Assembly (NCBI RefSeq): GCF_003270085.1
Contig: NZ_QFDQ01000013.1
Span: 1-59,901 of the forward strand
Reading direction: 5' to 3'
Length of the DNA: 59,901 nucleotides
From: Streptomyces triticisoli
GTDB taxonomy: Bacteria; Actinomycetota; Actinomycetes; Streptomycetales; Streptomycetaceae
The notes below the pieces were generated by a model, which was given only the letters and a program-made list of their open reading frames with translations, searched no databases and was not told the DNA's origin. The position numbers and the translations under genes were made by a program. Shown one piece after another: positions 38,211 to 46,892 of this stretch. How positions within the stretch are numbered: the first letter of the stretch is position 1; every line of letters begins with the position of its first letter.

Positions 38211-39851
38211 GTGACGTCCCGTATCCCGCGCGACTCCAGGCTCCGACTCGTCCGCCCACGACCCCTGGCCGCCGCCCCCCGAGCCGTGAACCAGCGGCAC
38301 CCGCGCCGCGCCGCGCCGCGCCCCCCGGAGGGCACTCCGGCCCTCGCGGAGCTGGCCGGAATGGCGCGCTCCCGGCTGGCCGGGGCGGCCCGTGTGGCCC
38401 GCTGGGCCGACGCCGCCCTCGGTCCCGGCCACGACGGGGCGACCGACGACGGCAAGGCCACCCTCTCCGACGTGTCCGCCGAACGCGCGGCCGGCGCCCT
38501 GGGCCTGGCCGCCGCACAGGTCCGCGCCGACTGGGACACCGCCCGTCTCGCCGGCCTGGTCGAGGTGCACGGCGGCAGCGCCCGCCCCGGCTGGCGGCTG
38601 CGTGCCTGGGACCGCGACGACAGCGCCGTCCTGCGCGGCTGGGTCGCCCTCTTCGACGCCTGGTCGCTCGCCTGTCCGGAACCCGGGGGCCACGAGCCCG
38701 CCGCCGTGGCCGATGTCGTCTCGGCCATGCCCCAGCTCCTCTCCTTCCTCCAGCTCTCCGCCGGTCCCGTCCCCGTCGACCAGCTCCTCGACCTCCTCCA
38801 GCAGCGCGTCACCGAACTGCGCACCGAACGCTGCGAGATCCCCTACGACCCGCAGCCCACCCAGACCGCCCCCACACACCGGCATCCGGATCCGGCCGCC
38901 CCGGCAACGACCGGCGCCGGCGAGTCCGGGGGCTCGCGCCCCGGCACCGCGCACCGGCCGACGGACCCGGCCGCCTCGGCGGCCATCGAGGCCGGTGAGC
39001 CCGCGGGCCCTTCGGTTGAGGGCACCCCGTCCACCGCCACCACCCCCACCCCGGCGCTCCCCGCGGCACCGCCGACCGGCGCCCCCACCGGTGGTGCCGC
39101 CCCGTCCGTCGCCGAGCCGGTCGGCGGTGCCGCGCTCGCGCCTCTGCTCGACTGGGCGCTGCGGGCGCTCGCGTCCGTCGGGGCGCTCACCTACGGGGGC
39201 GGGCAGGCGACGCTCACGCCGCTCGGCAGCTGGGCGGTCTGGGTCAAGCTGGAGCAGATCTGTGTCGCCGCCCAGAGTCCCGCCGGAAACATCGAGCAGT
39301 CGGCGGAGGACATGCTCCGCGGCTGCGCGCAGCTGCGGCCGAACGCGGCCCGGGCCGAGTACCGGGCCTGGCTGGCGGCCAGGCCCGTCGGCAGGGCGGT
39401 CGCCGAGCTGCTCGGTGCCGCCCGGGGCGAGGACGCCCTGCTGCGCGGGCTCGCCTTCGAGGCGCTGCGGGTCGTCGGCGCGCCCGCCGAGCCCGACGTA
39501 CGGTCCGTGCTCGACGAGCCGGCGCTCAGGCCGTACGCCCTGCTGTGGCTCGCCGAGCACGACGGCGTCGACGCGGAGGACGCCCACGGGGTCCTCACCC
39601 GTGAGGAGGCCACGTGGCTGTGGGTGGACACCGCCGCCGCCGTCGCCGACCACGGTGAGGCCCCCCTGCTCGTACGCCACATGGAGGCCGCGGTGCAGCC
39701 CACCGTCCCGGCCCTCCTGGACGAGGTGCGCGCCGTCGGCCACCCCCGCACCGTGCAGGTCCTGGTCGCCCTCGCCGCCGCCCACCCCGACCCGGCCCTG
39801 GCCAGGGCCGTCCGCCGGGCCGCCTTCCAGGTGCACACCGGCGGCAGCTAG
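38211..39851 (+). CDS. Conserved Streptomyces protein of unknown function
   Basis: A 546-residue Ala/Leu-rich protein without recognised enzyme motifs. The first 200 residues carry a possible winged-helix element (ATLSDVSAERAAGALGLAAA..LVEVHGG..WRLRAW). A disordered Pro/Thr/Ala linker spans about 230-305. The second half contains ARM/HEAT-like helical pairs (PALRPYALLWLAEHDGVDAED, PRTVQVLVALAAAHPDPALAR), suggesting a binding scaffold. The GTG at 38211 has CGGAAGA upstream. It is monocistronic and convergent with the VOC protein gene. Confidence 0.75.
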   Translation: MTSRIPRDSRLRLVRPRPLAAAPRAVNQRHPRRAAPRPPEGTPALAELAGMARSRLAGAARVARWADAALGPGHDGATDDGKATLSDVSAERAAGALGLAAAQVRADWDTARLAGLVEVHGGSARPGWRLRAWDRDDSAVLRGWVALFDAWSLACPEPGGHEPAAVADVVSAMPQLLSFLQLSAGPVPVDQLLDLLQQRVTELRTERCEIPYDPQPTQTAPTHRHPDPAAPATTGAGESGGSRPGTAHRPTDPAASAAIEAGEPAGPSVEGTPSTATTPTPALPAAPPTGAPTGGAAPSVAEPVGGAALAPLLDWALRALASVGALTYGGGQATLTPLGSWAVWVKLEQICVAAQSPAGNIEQSAEDMLRGCAQLRPNAARAEYRAWLAARPVGRAVAELLGAARGEDALLRGLAFEALRVVGAPAEPDVRSVLDEPALRPYALLWLAEHDGVDAEDAHGVLTREEATWLWVDTAAAVADHGEAPLLVRHMEAAVQPTVPALLDEVRAVGHPRTVQVLVALAAAHPDPALARAVRRAAFQVHTGGS

Positions 39852-39870
39852 AGCAGCCGGGACGGCGGGG

Positions 39871-40284
39871 TCACCCCTCGATGCGGGGCGCGTACGTGCC
39901 GAAGCTCCAGATGTTGCCCTCGATGTCCCGGGCCATGTAGTCCCGGGAGCCGTAGTCCTGGTCCGTCGGGGGCATCAGGATCTCCGCGCCGTGGTCCACC
40001 GCGCGCCGGTGGTGGGCGTCCACGTCGTCCACCACCACGTACACCCCCGCCGGGCCCGCTCCGCGCATCGCCTCGTCGAAGCGGCCGCCGCGGCCCTTCG
40101 AGCCCAGCATCACCGCACCGTTGCCCTGCGCCAGCTCGGCGTGCTGGACGAGGCCGTCCTCGCCCTCGTACACCGAGAGCTCCGTGAAGCCGAAGGCCTC
40201 CGTCAGCTGTTTGACGGCCGCCCTGGCGTCCGCGTACAGCAGCGTCGGGTACATGCTCGGGCGTCCGCCGGCCGTCTCTGCCAT
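39871..40284 (-). CDS. VOC/glyoxalase superfamily protein
   Basis: A 137-residue single VOC module with the beta-alpha-beta-beta-beta repeats. It starts PTLLYADARAAVKQLTEAFGF, has VYVVVDDVDAHHRRAVDHGAEILMPP in the middle, and ends DYMARDIEGNIWSFGTYAP. Similar proteins include bleomycin-resistance-like and PhnB-type proteins. The ATG at 40284 has GAGGGAG 10 bp upstream; a GTG at 40293 would abut that site and is less likely. Confidence 0.85.
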   Translation of the reverse strand: MAETAGGRPSMYPTLLYADARAAVKQLTEAFGFTELSVYEGEDGLVQHAELAQGNGAVMLGSKGRGGRFDEAMRGAGPAGVYVVVDDVDAHHRRAVDHGAEILMPPTDQDYGSRDYMARDIEGNIWSFGTYAPRIEG

Positions 40285-40404
40285 GCCGATCACTCCCTCG
40301 TGCGTCGGTTTTCGCCGAAGAATCCGGTTCGCGGCTCAGTGTGGCACCCGCCACTGACAACGCCCCGCCGCGAACACACGGCAAAACCGCTTGCACGCCC
40401 CCGT

Positions 40405-40410
40405 TAGACT
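40405..40410 (+). promoter_or_regulatory. Candidate -10 element of ABC-F leader
   Basis: TAGACT lies 7 nt before an ATG, so transcription from it should begin at or next to that ATG. The -35 region is not distinct. This fits a leaderless transcript for the small leader ORF. Confidence 0.45.
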
Positions 40411-40417
40411 TCCCCCC

Positions 40418-40441
40418 ATGGCCATTCTCCTCGCGCATTAG
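40418..40441 (+). CDS. Seven-residue leader ORF (MAILLAH) before ABC-F gene
   Basis: ATG to TAG encodes MAILLAH, 56 bp before the GTG of the ABC-F gene. No ribosome site precedes it, but the -10-like TAGACT ends 7 nt upstream, which predicts a leaderless start. The sequence between it and the ABC-F gene is C-rich and could fold. Leader peptides of this size control ABC-F and erm resistance genes by ribosome stalling in Firmicutes; the same here is a hypothesis. Confidence 0.45.
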   Translation: MAILLAH

Positions 40442-40497
40442 ACGGCGGGAACGTCCTCAGCCGCCCATCCCGCCCCCACCCGCCCTGGAGTCTGTCC

Positions 40498-42094
<1,597 letters not shown>

Positions 42095-42096
<2 letters not shown>

Positions 42097-42392
42097 TCGA
42101 ACAGCTGATCAACGGGGTATGGATCATTCGGCCCATCGGTGATCCATCATCTGTGTGAGATCTCCTCATATCGAGGTGTGTCCTACATCGATTTCACGGC
42201 CGAGCCCTTATGAACCGAGGGCTCGGCCGTCGCGCGTCGCTGACCAGGCGTTTCGCGGAAGACCCCGTTCAGCGGCACGGACACCACCGTGCGGAATGAC
42301 GGATTCCGTTCGTGGGGATGCGCTCCTGTCGTCACAGGTCTGTCTCACGGACCTTGCCGAATGGGTGGCCATCGGGGCCCGGAGGGGTGATC
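42095..42392. promoter_or_regulatory. Cluster of GATC sites upstream of gbn
   Basis: GATC occurs at 42095, 42107, 42122, 42141, 42159 and again as GATCAT at 42389. The first five fall within 68 bp and have 12- to 19-bp spacing. The rest of this 335-bp gene-free stretch shows no gene. Since Gbn binds GATC-centred sites, autoregulation is plausible. Confidence 0.55.
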
Positions 42393-42431
42393 ATGAGGGG
42401 ACCAGAGCGCACTTCCCATGAGGAGGCACGG

Positions 42432-42653
42432 GTGGCCGAGACTCTGAAGAAGGGCAGCCGGGTGACCGGCGCCGCGCGCGACAAGCTCGCGGCAGACCTG
42501 AAGAAGAAGTACGACGCCGGTGCGAGCATTCGGGCGTTGGCCGAGGAAACCGGCCGCTCGTATGGCTTCGTCCACCGGATGCTCAGCGAGTCGGGCGTCA
42601 CGCTCCGTGGGCGTGGCGGGGCGACACGGGGCAAAAAGCCCCCGTCGGTCTGA
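42432..42653 (+). CDS. gbn: GATC-binding nucleoid-associated protein Gbn
   Basis: A 73-residue basic DNA-binding protein. The N-terminal half is a lysine-rich helix (TGAARDKLAADLKKKYDAG). A helix-turn-helix follows at about residues 32-54 (SIRALAEETGRSYGFVHRML), and a Gly/Arg/Lys tail (LRGRGGATRGKK) ends it. This corresponds closely to Gbn of S. coelicolor, which binds GATC-containing sites genome-wide and affects development and antibiotic production. The GTG at 42432 has AGGAGG 5 bp upstream. An ATG at 42393 with GGAGG would add 13 residues and cannot be excluded. Confidence 0.88.
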   Translation: MAETLKKGSRVTGAARDKLAADLKKKYDAGASIRALAEETGRSYGFVHRMLSESGVTLRGRGGATRGKKPPSV

Positions 42654-42786
42654 CCGGCTGCGGGCGGCCCGTCGGCTTTCGATGGTGGTCACCCGGTCGG
42701 TCCACCGACCGGCCGGGTGGTTACTGTGCAGTCACTTACGATGCCCGCAGGGCATCCACGCTGACCGCACCCATCGGAGGCGCACC

Positions 42787-43590
42787 ATGGCTTCGCCCGA
42801 GCACAACCTCGATCCGGTACTCGACAAGGACGGCGTACGGCTCACCGTCGACGACGCGGTCGCCACGGTGGCGCTGACCAACCCGGCCAAGCGCAACGCG
42901 CAGAGCCCCGCCCTGTGGCGGGCGCTCACCGAGGCCGGGCGGCTGCTGCCGGGCTCCGTCCGTGTCGTGCTGCTGCGCGGTGAGGGCAAGTCCTTCTCCG
43001 CCGGGCTCGACCGGCAGGCGTTCACGCCCGAGGGCTTCGACGGCGAGCCGTCGTTCGTCGATCTCGCGCGCGGCAGTGACGCCGAGCTGGACGCGACCAT
43101 CGCCGAGTACCAGGAGGCGTTCACCTGGTGGCGGCGCAACGACATCCTGTCCGTCGCCGCCGTCCAGGGGCACGCCATCGGGGCCGGCTTCCAGCTGGCG
43201 CTGGCCTGTGATCTGCGCGTCGTCGCGGACGACGTGCAGTTCGCCATGCGTGAGACCGGCCTCGGACTGGTCCCCGACCTCACCGGCACCCATCCGCTGG
43301 TGGGGCTGGTCGGCTACGCCCGCGCGCTGGAGATCTGCGTCACCGGCCGGTACGTGGGTGCCGCGGAGGCGGTGCAGAGCGGCCTGGCGAACCTCGCCGT
43401 GCCCCTCGACCAGCTCGACGCGACCGTACGGGACCTGACCTCCGCACTCCTGGCGGCGCCCCGTGACGCCGTCGTCGAGACCAAGGCACTGCTGCGCGGC
43501 GCCCAGGAACGCACCTACGAGCAGCAGCGCGCCGCCGAACGCGAGGCCCAGGCCCGACGCCTGCGGGACCTGGCCGGCGCCGGGGAGTAA
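42787..43590 (+). CDS. Enoyl-CoA hydratase/isomerase family protein
   Basis: A 267-residue crotonase-fold enzyme. The first oxyanion loop is seen in VLLRGEGKSFSAGLDRQAF. The second is in VAAVQGHAIGAGFQLALACDLRV. The catalytic Glu typical of hydratases is not in place in the ETGLGLVPDLTGTHPL region (Asp/Leu instead of the usual Glu-rich loop). The enzyme may therefore be an isomerase or another crotonase variant. The ATG at 42787 follows GGAGG. It is transcribed in the same direction as gbn, 133 bp downstream. Confidence 0.88.
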   Translation: MASPEHNLDPVLDKDGVRLTVDDAVATVALTNPAKRNAQSPALWRALTEAGRLLPGSVRVVLLRGEGKSFSAGLDRQAFTPEGFDGEPSFVDLARGSDAELDATIAEYQEAFTWWRRNDILSVAAVQGHAIGAGFQLALACDLRVVADDVQFAMRETGLGLVPDLTGTHPLVGLVGYARALEICVTGRYVGAAEAVQSGLANLAVPLDQLDATVRDLTSALLAAPRDAVVETKALLRGAQERTYEQQRAAEREAQARRLRDLAGAGE

Positions 43591-43672
43591 TCCCTCCCGC
43601 CCGCTTCGGGGGCGAGCTCCCGTCGGCCCGCCTACCGTGGGTCGGGGACGACGACCGAAGGGACGTACGGCG

Positions 43673-44170
43673 ATGACCGACATGACGGAGCAGGACCGGA
43701 CGAGCGCCCTCGAAGCCGAGCGGGGGGTACCGGAGACCCCCGTGACCCGCAGGGCCTCCGCGACCCGGCGCGGACTGGGAGAGCCCGCCACCCGGGGGCG
43801 GACCACCATCGCCGACGGTGTGGTGGAGAAGATCGCCGCACTCGCCGCGCGCGACGTCGTCGGCGTGCACACCATGGGCAGCGGCCTGGCGAGGAGCTTC
43901 GGGGCCGTCCGGGACCGGGTGCCCGGCGGTTCGAAGTCCGTGACCCGGGGAGTGAAGGCCGAGGTCGGCGAGGTGCAGACCGCGCTCGACCTGGAGATCG
44001 TCGTCGACTACGGAGTGTCGATCACCGAGGTGGCCCGAGCGGTCAGGGAGAACGTGATCGCGGCGGTGGAGCGGATGACCGGACTGGAGGTCGTCGAGGT
44101 CAACATCGCCGTCGGCGACGTGAAGCTGCCGGAGGAAGAGGAGGAGGAACCGGAGCCGCGCATCCAGTGA
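43673..44170 (+). CDS. Asp23/Gls24 family envelope stress response protein
   Basis: A 165-residue protein with the Asp23 domain at about residues 40-150: GRTTIADGVVEKIAALAARDVVGV, then AEVGEVQTALDLEIVVDYGVSI and ENVIAAVERMTGLEVVEVNI. Asp23 proteins gather under the membrane and stabilise the envelope. An acidic tail (PEEEEEEPEPR) ends the protein. It opens a five-gene set that includes AmaP-like anchors. Confidence 0.9.
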   Translation: MTDMTEQDRTSALEAERGVPETPVTRRASATRRGLGEPATRGRTTIADGVVEKIAALAARDVVGVHTMGSGLARSFGAVRDRVPGGSKSVTRGVKAEVGEVQTALDLEIVVDYGVSITEVARAVRENVIAAVERMTGLEVVEVNIAVGDVKLPEEEEEEPEPRIQ

Positions 44171-44244
44171 CACGACGGCGACCGCGGCGCCACCACGCGG
44201 CACCACCGAAGGACAGGACCGGCCGAGCAGTTGAGGAGCGCGGG

Positions 44245-44430
44245 ATGAGCATGGCCGTGGTCGGCATGATCGCCGGCATGGCGCTGGGCTTCGCCGGTTA
44301 CTTCGGCGGATTCGGCGCCTTCCTGCTGGTGGCGGCCCTGGGCGCCATCGGCTTCGTCGTCGGCCGGTTCCTGGAGGGGGATCTGGAACTCGGCGACTTC
44401 TTCCGCTCCCGTGACGACCGCCGGCGGTGA
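44245..44430 (+). CDS. Small membrane protein of the Asp23 operon
   Basis: 61 residues with two membrane segments rich in Gly/Ala/Phe (AVVGMIAGMALGFAGYFGGF and FLLVAALGAIGFVVGRFL) and a basic/acidic tail (DFFRSRDDRRR). It resembles DUF2273-type proteins that accompany Asp23. The ATG at 44245 has AGGAG upstream; the longer frame from 44167 overlaps the asp23 stop and looks non-native. Confidence 0.8.
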   Translation: MSMAVVGMIAGMALGFAGYFGGFGAFLLVAALGAIGFVVGRFLEGDLELGDFFRSRDDRRR

Positions 44431-44436
44431 CCCGCG

Positions 44437-44775
44437 GTGAACGTCGAGCCCGGTGAGCGCGGCGCCACGACGATCGCCGACCGCGTCGTCGCCAAGATCG
44501 CCGCACAGGCGGCCCGCGAGGCGCTCGGCCCGCTGCCGCCGCACGCCGCACCGCCGCAGGCCACGGTGGTCGTGCACCACGACGTCGCACGCGTCCGGAT
44601 CCTCCTCGACCTCGCCTATCCGCGGGACATCGGCGCGTGCTGCCGCGCGGTGCGTCGTCAAGTGGCCGAGCGGGTAGGCGCGTTGGTGGGAATGCGGGTG
44701 CCGGAGGTCGCCGTCGGGGTGCAGCGGCTGCACCTGACACCCGTACACGGCGCGGCACAGGGGAGGACGCCATGA
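44437..44775 (+). CDS. Truncated/diverged Asp23-like protein
   Basis: A 112-residue GTG-started protein. GERGATTIADRVVAKIAAQAARE repeats the opening of the first Asp23 protein, and ARVRILLDLAYPRDIGACCRAV matches its middle. It lacks the GVHTMG segment, so it is a short paralog. It starts 6 bp after the preceding gene and overlaps the next one by ATGA. Confidence 0.8.
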   Translation: MNVEPGERGATTIADRVVAKIAAQAAREALGPLPPHAAPPQATVVVHHDVARVRILLDLAYPRDIGACCRAVRRQVAERVGALVGMRVPEVAVGVQRLHLTPVHGAAQGRTP

Positions 44776-45443
44776 GCGAGTTCCGGGGCTCGGAGAGCAC
44801 CACGCAGCCCCTACCGGTCATCGAGAAGGGCGACGCCCTCGGACGGCCCGCGGCCCCCGACGCCCACGAACCCCCGCCCGTCCAGCACGGCGCGGACGGC
44901 CGCGGCGGACGCTTCTGGTCGGCGCGCCGGGTGCCCGCCGGCATCGTCGCCCTGCTGCTCCTGATCCTCACGGGCGCGTTCCTGTACGACGTCGCGGCCG
45001 TCCGCGCCGACCGGTCCGCCCTGTCCTGGCGCCGCGGACTGGCCCGGCAACTGGCCGAGCGCCCCCTGGACGACACCTGGGTACGCGTCGGCGCGTGCGT
45101 CACCGCCCTGCTCGGCCTGTGGCTGATCGTGCTGGCCGTCACCCCCGGCCTGCGCCGCCTGCTGCCCATGCGGCGCACCCACCCCGACGTACGGGCAGGG
45201 CTGCACCGCGCCGCCGCCGCGCTCGTGCTGCGCGACCGGGCCATGGAGATCTCCGGAGTGCGGTCGGTCCGCGTACGACTGCGCCGCCGCCGGGCCACAG
45301 TACGCGCGGTCTCGCACTTCCGGGAGCCGGCGGAGGTCCGCGCCGACCTGGACACCGTGCTCACCGACGCGGTCGCCGGCCTCGGGCTGACCCGGCCGCC
45401 CGCCCTGTCGGTGCGCGTCACCCGGCCCGGACGGAAGGGGTGA
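44772..45443 (+). CDS. DUF6286-like membrane protein of the Asp23 operon
   Basis: A 223-residue protein. A disordered polar N-terminus (about 50 residues) precedes two transmembrane helices (GIVALLLLILTGAFLYDV and ACVTALLGLWLIVLAV). A cytoplasmic domain with Asp23-like beta strands follows (SGVRSVRVRLRRRRATVRAV). Start and stop overlap its neighbours by 4 bp on both sides. It is likely a membrane partner for the Asp23 proteins. Confidence 0.8.
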   Translation: MSEFRGSESTTQPLPVIEKGDALGRPAAPDAHEPPPVQHGADGRGGRFWSARRVPAGIVALLLLILTGAFLYDVAAVRADRSALSWRRGLARQLAERPLDDTWVRVGACVTALLGLWLIVLAVTPGLRRLLPMRRTHPDVRAGLHRAAAALVLRDRAMEISGVRSVRVRLRRRRATVRAVSHFREPAEVRADLDTVLTDAVAGLGLTRPPALSVRVTRPGRKG

Positions 45444-46027
45444 GACCGGTGCTCAGGATCGTCAACCGGGTGCTGACCGGGGTCATCGGACTGGTCCTGC
45501 TCGTCGGCGGCGGTTCGGTGCTCGCCGTGGGGCTGGGCGCACGACCGCCCTCCTGGTGGATCCACCGGGGCCGGCACGACGTACTGCTGACCACCGCCGA
45601 GCGAACCCGGTGGCGCGAGACCGGCTGGTGGTGGCCCGCCGTCCTCGCCGGCCTGGCCGTCCTGTTCCTGCTGGCCCTGTGGTGGCTGGCTGCCGTACTG
45701 CGCCGCCGCCGGCTGGCCGAGGTGCTGGTCGACACGGGCGACGGCGAGACCGCCCTGCTGCGGGGCCGGGCCCTGGCGGACGTACTGGCGGCGGACGCCG
45801 AGCAGTTGGACGGCGTGACCAGGGCTCAAACCCGTCTGACCGGCCGCTGTGACGCCCCCGCGGCCCACGTCCGGCTCCTCCTGGAACCGTACGTGGACCC
45901 GAGGACCACTTTGAACGCCCTCACGACCGAGTCCCTGACCCGCGCCAGGGACTCGGCCAACCTCCAGTCACTCCCAGCAGAGGTAAGACTGAGCAGCGTC
46001 AAGTACCGCGCAGAGAGGGTGAGCTGA
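45440..46027 (+). CDS. amaP: AmaP-like alkaline shock response membrane anchor protein
   Basis: A 195-residue protein with two membrane helices, VLTGVIGLVLLVGGGSVLAVGL and PAVLAGLAVLFLLALWWLAAVL, the AmaP topology. A C-terminal cytoplasmic domain (about 110-195) has VLVDTGDGETALLRGRALADVL. AmaP anchors Asp23 to the membrane. The GTG overlaps the previous stop (GTGA). The operon ends here, followed by a dispersed repeat that can fold as a hairpin. Confidence 0.85.
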   Translation: MRPVLRIVNRVLTGVIGLVLLVGGGSVLAVGLGARPPSWWIHRGRHDVLLTTAERTRWRETGWWWPAVLAGLAVLFLLALWWLAAVLRRRRLAEVLVDTGDGETALLRGRALADVLAADAEQLDGVTRAQTRLTGRCDAPAAHVRLLLEPYVDPRTTLNALTTESLTRARDSANLQSLPAEVRLSSVKYRAERVS

Positions 46028-46030
46028 CCT

Positions 46031-46100
46031 ACCCAGGGGCGCGGGGCTGTGTCGACATGCGGCTCTGCCGCGTGGGCGCGACCAGCCACAAACGACCCGC
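46031..46100. repeat. Streptomyces dispersed intergenic repeat with hairpin
   Basis: A stretch beginning ACCCAGGGGCGCGGGG, with a GCGGC-TCT-GCCGC hairpin and GGGCGCGACCAGCCAC, is a sequence type repeated in many Streptomyces intergenic regions by my recollection. It separates convergent amaP and SDR genes and may act as terminator. Confidence 0.6.
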
Positions 46101-46136
46101 ACACGCGTGAAAACATGGCACCCCGCTGAATGGGCG

Positions 46137-46892
46137 CTAAAAACCATGCCTGGCCCCGCCGTCCACAGGTAGCATCACCCCAGTCAAATAGGACGCCGCA
46201 GGCGAAAGCAGAAACGCGGCCGCAAGGCCGAACTCCCGCGGCGTCCCGTACCGCCGCAACGGCACACGCGACTCACTCGCCGCCCGTGTGGCCTCGGGGT
46301 CCGCCGACAACGCGTCGAGCTCGCGCACGCGGTCCGTGTCGATACGCCCCGGCAGCAGCCCCACCACCCGGATCTCCCGCGGCCCCAGCTCGTCCGCGAG
46401 GGACTTGGCGAACCCGGCGAGCCCGGGCCGCAGCCCGTTGGAGATGGTCAGCCCGGGAACCGGCTCGTACACCGAGCTGGACAGCACGAACCCGATGACC
46501 CCGCCCGGCTCCAGCTCGGCCGCCGCCGCGCGAGCGAGCCGCACCGCGCCGAGGAACACCGACTCGAACGCCGCCTGCCACTGCTCGTCGGTGTTGTCGG
46601 CGACGAAGCCGGGCGGCGGCCCGCCGACGCTGACGAGGACGCCGTGGAAGCCGCCGAAGGCGTCCCGCGCCGCCGCGATCAGCCGCGCGGCGGCCTCGGG
46701 GTCCGCGTTGTCCACGGCCACCCCGACCGCGTTCGGGCCCAGTTCGGCCGCCGCCTCGGCGACCCGCTTCTCGTCCCGCCCGGTGATGACCACCTTCGCG
46801 CCGTCGGCGAGGAGCTCGCGCGCGGTGGCGTTGCCCAGTCCGCGGGTCGATCCGGTGACGACGTACACCCGGTCCTTCAGTCCAAGATCCAT
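46137..46892 (-). CDS. Short-chain dehydrogenase/reductase, atypical active site
   Basis: A 251-residue Rossmann protein. The NAD(P)-binding loop is VVTGSTRGLGNATARELL, followed by GVAVDNADPEAAARLI and VLVSVGGPPPG. The catalytic stretch reads LSSSVYEPVPGLTISNGLRPGLAGFAKSL: the Ser is there, but the usual Tyr-x-x-x-Lys is Asn-Gly-Leu-Arg-Pro. It belongs to an SDR subgroup in which this Tyr is replaced, so ordinary hydride chemistry is doubtful. The ATG at 46892 overlaps the GH15 stop by 16 bp, which shows co-translation. Confidence 0.88.
   Translation of the reverse strand: MDLGLKDRVYVVTGSTRGLGNATARELLADGAKVVITGRDEKRVAEAAAELGPNAVGVAVDNADPEAAARLIAAARDAFGGFHGVLVSVGGPPPGFVADNTDEQWQAAFESVFLGAVRLARAAAAELEPGGVIGFVLSSSVYEPVPGLTISNGLRPGLAGFAKSLADELGPREIRVVGLLPGRIDTDRVRELDALSADPEATRAASESRVPLRRYGTPREFGLAAAFLLSPAASYLTGVMLPVDGGARHGF

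Noticed and set aside
42393..42653. Longer 86-residue form of Gbn from ATG 42393
   Set aside because: It has a usable GGAGG, but the extra 13 residues are not seen in the protein as I know it and the GTG has a better AGGAGG; kept as alternative only.
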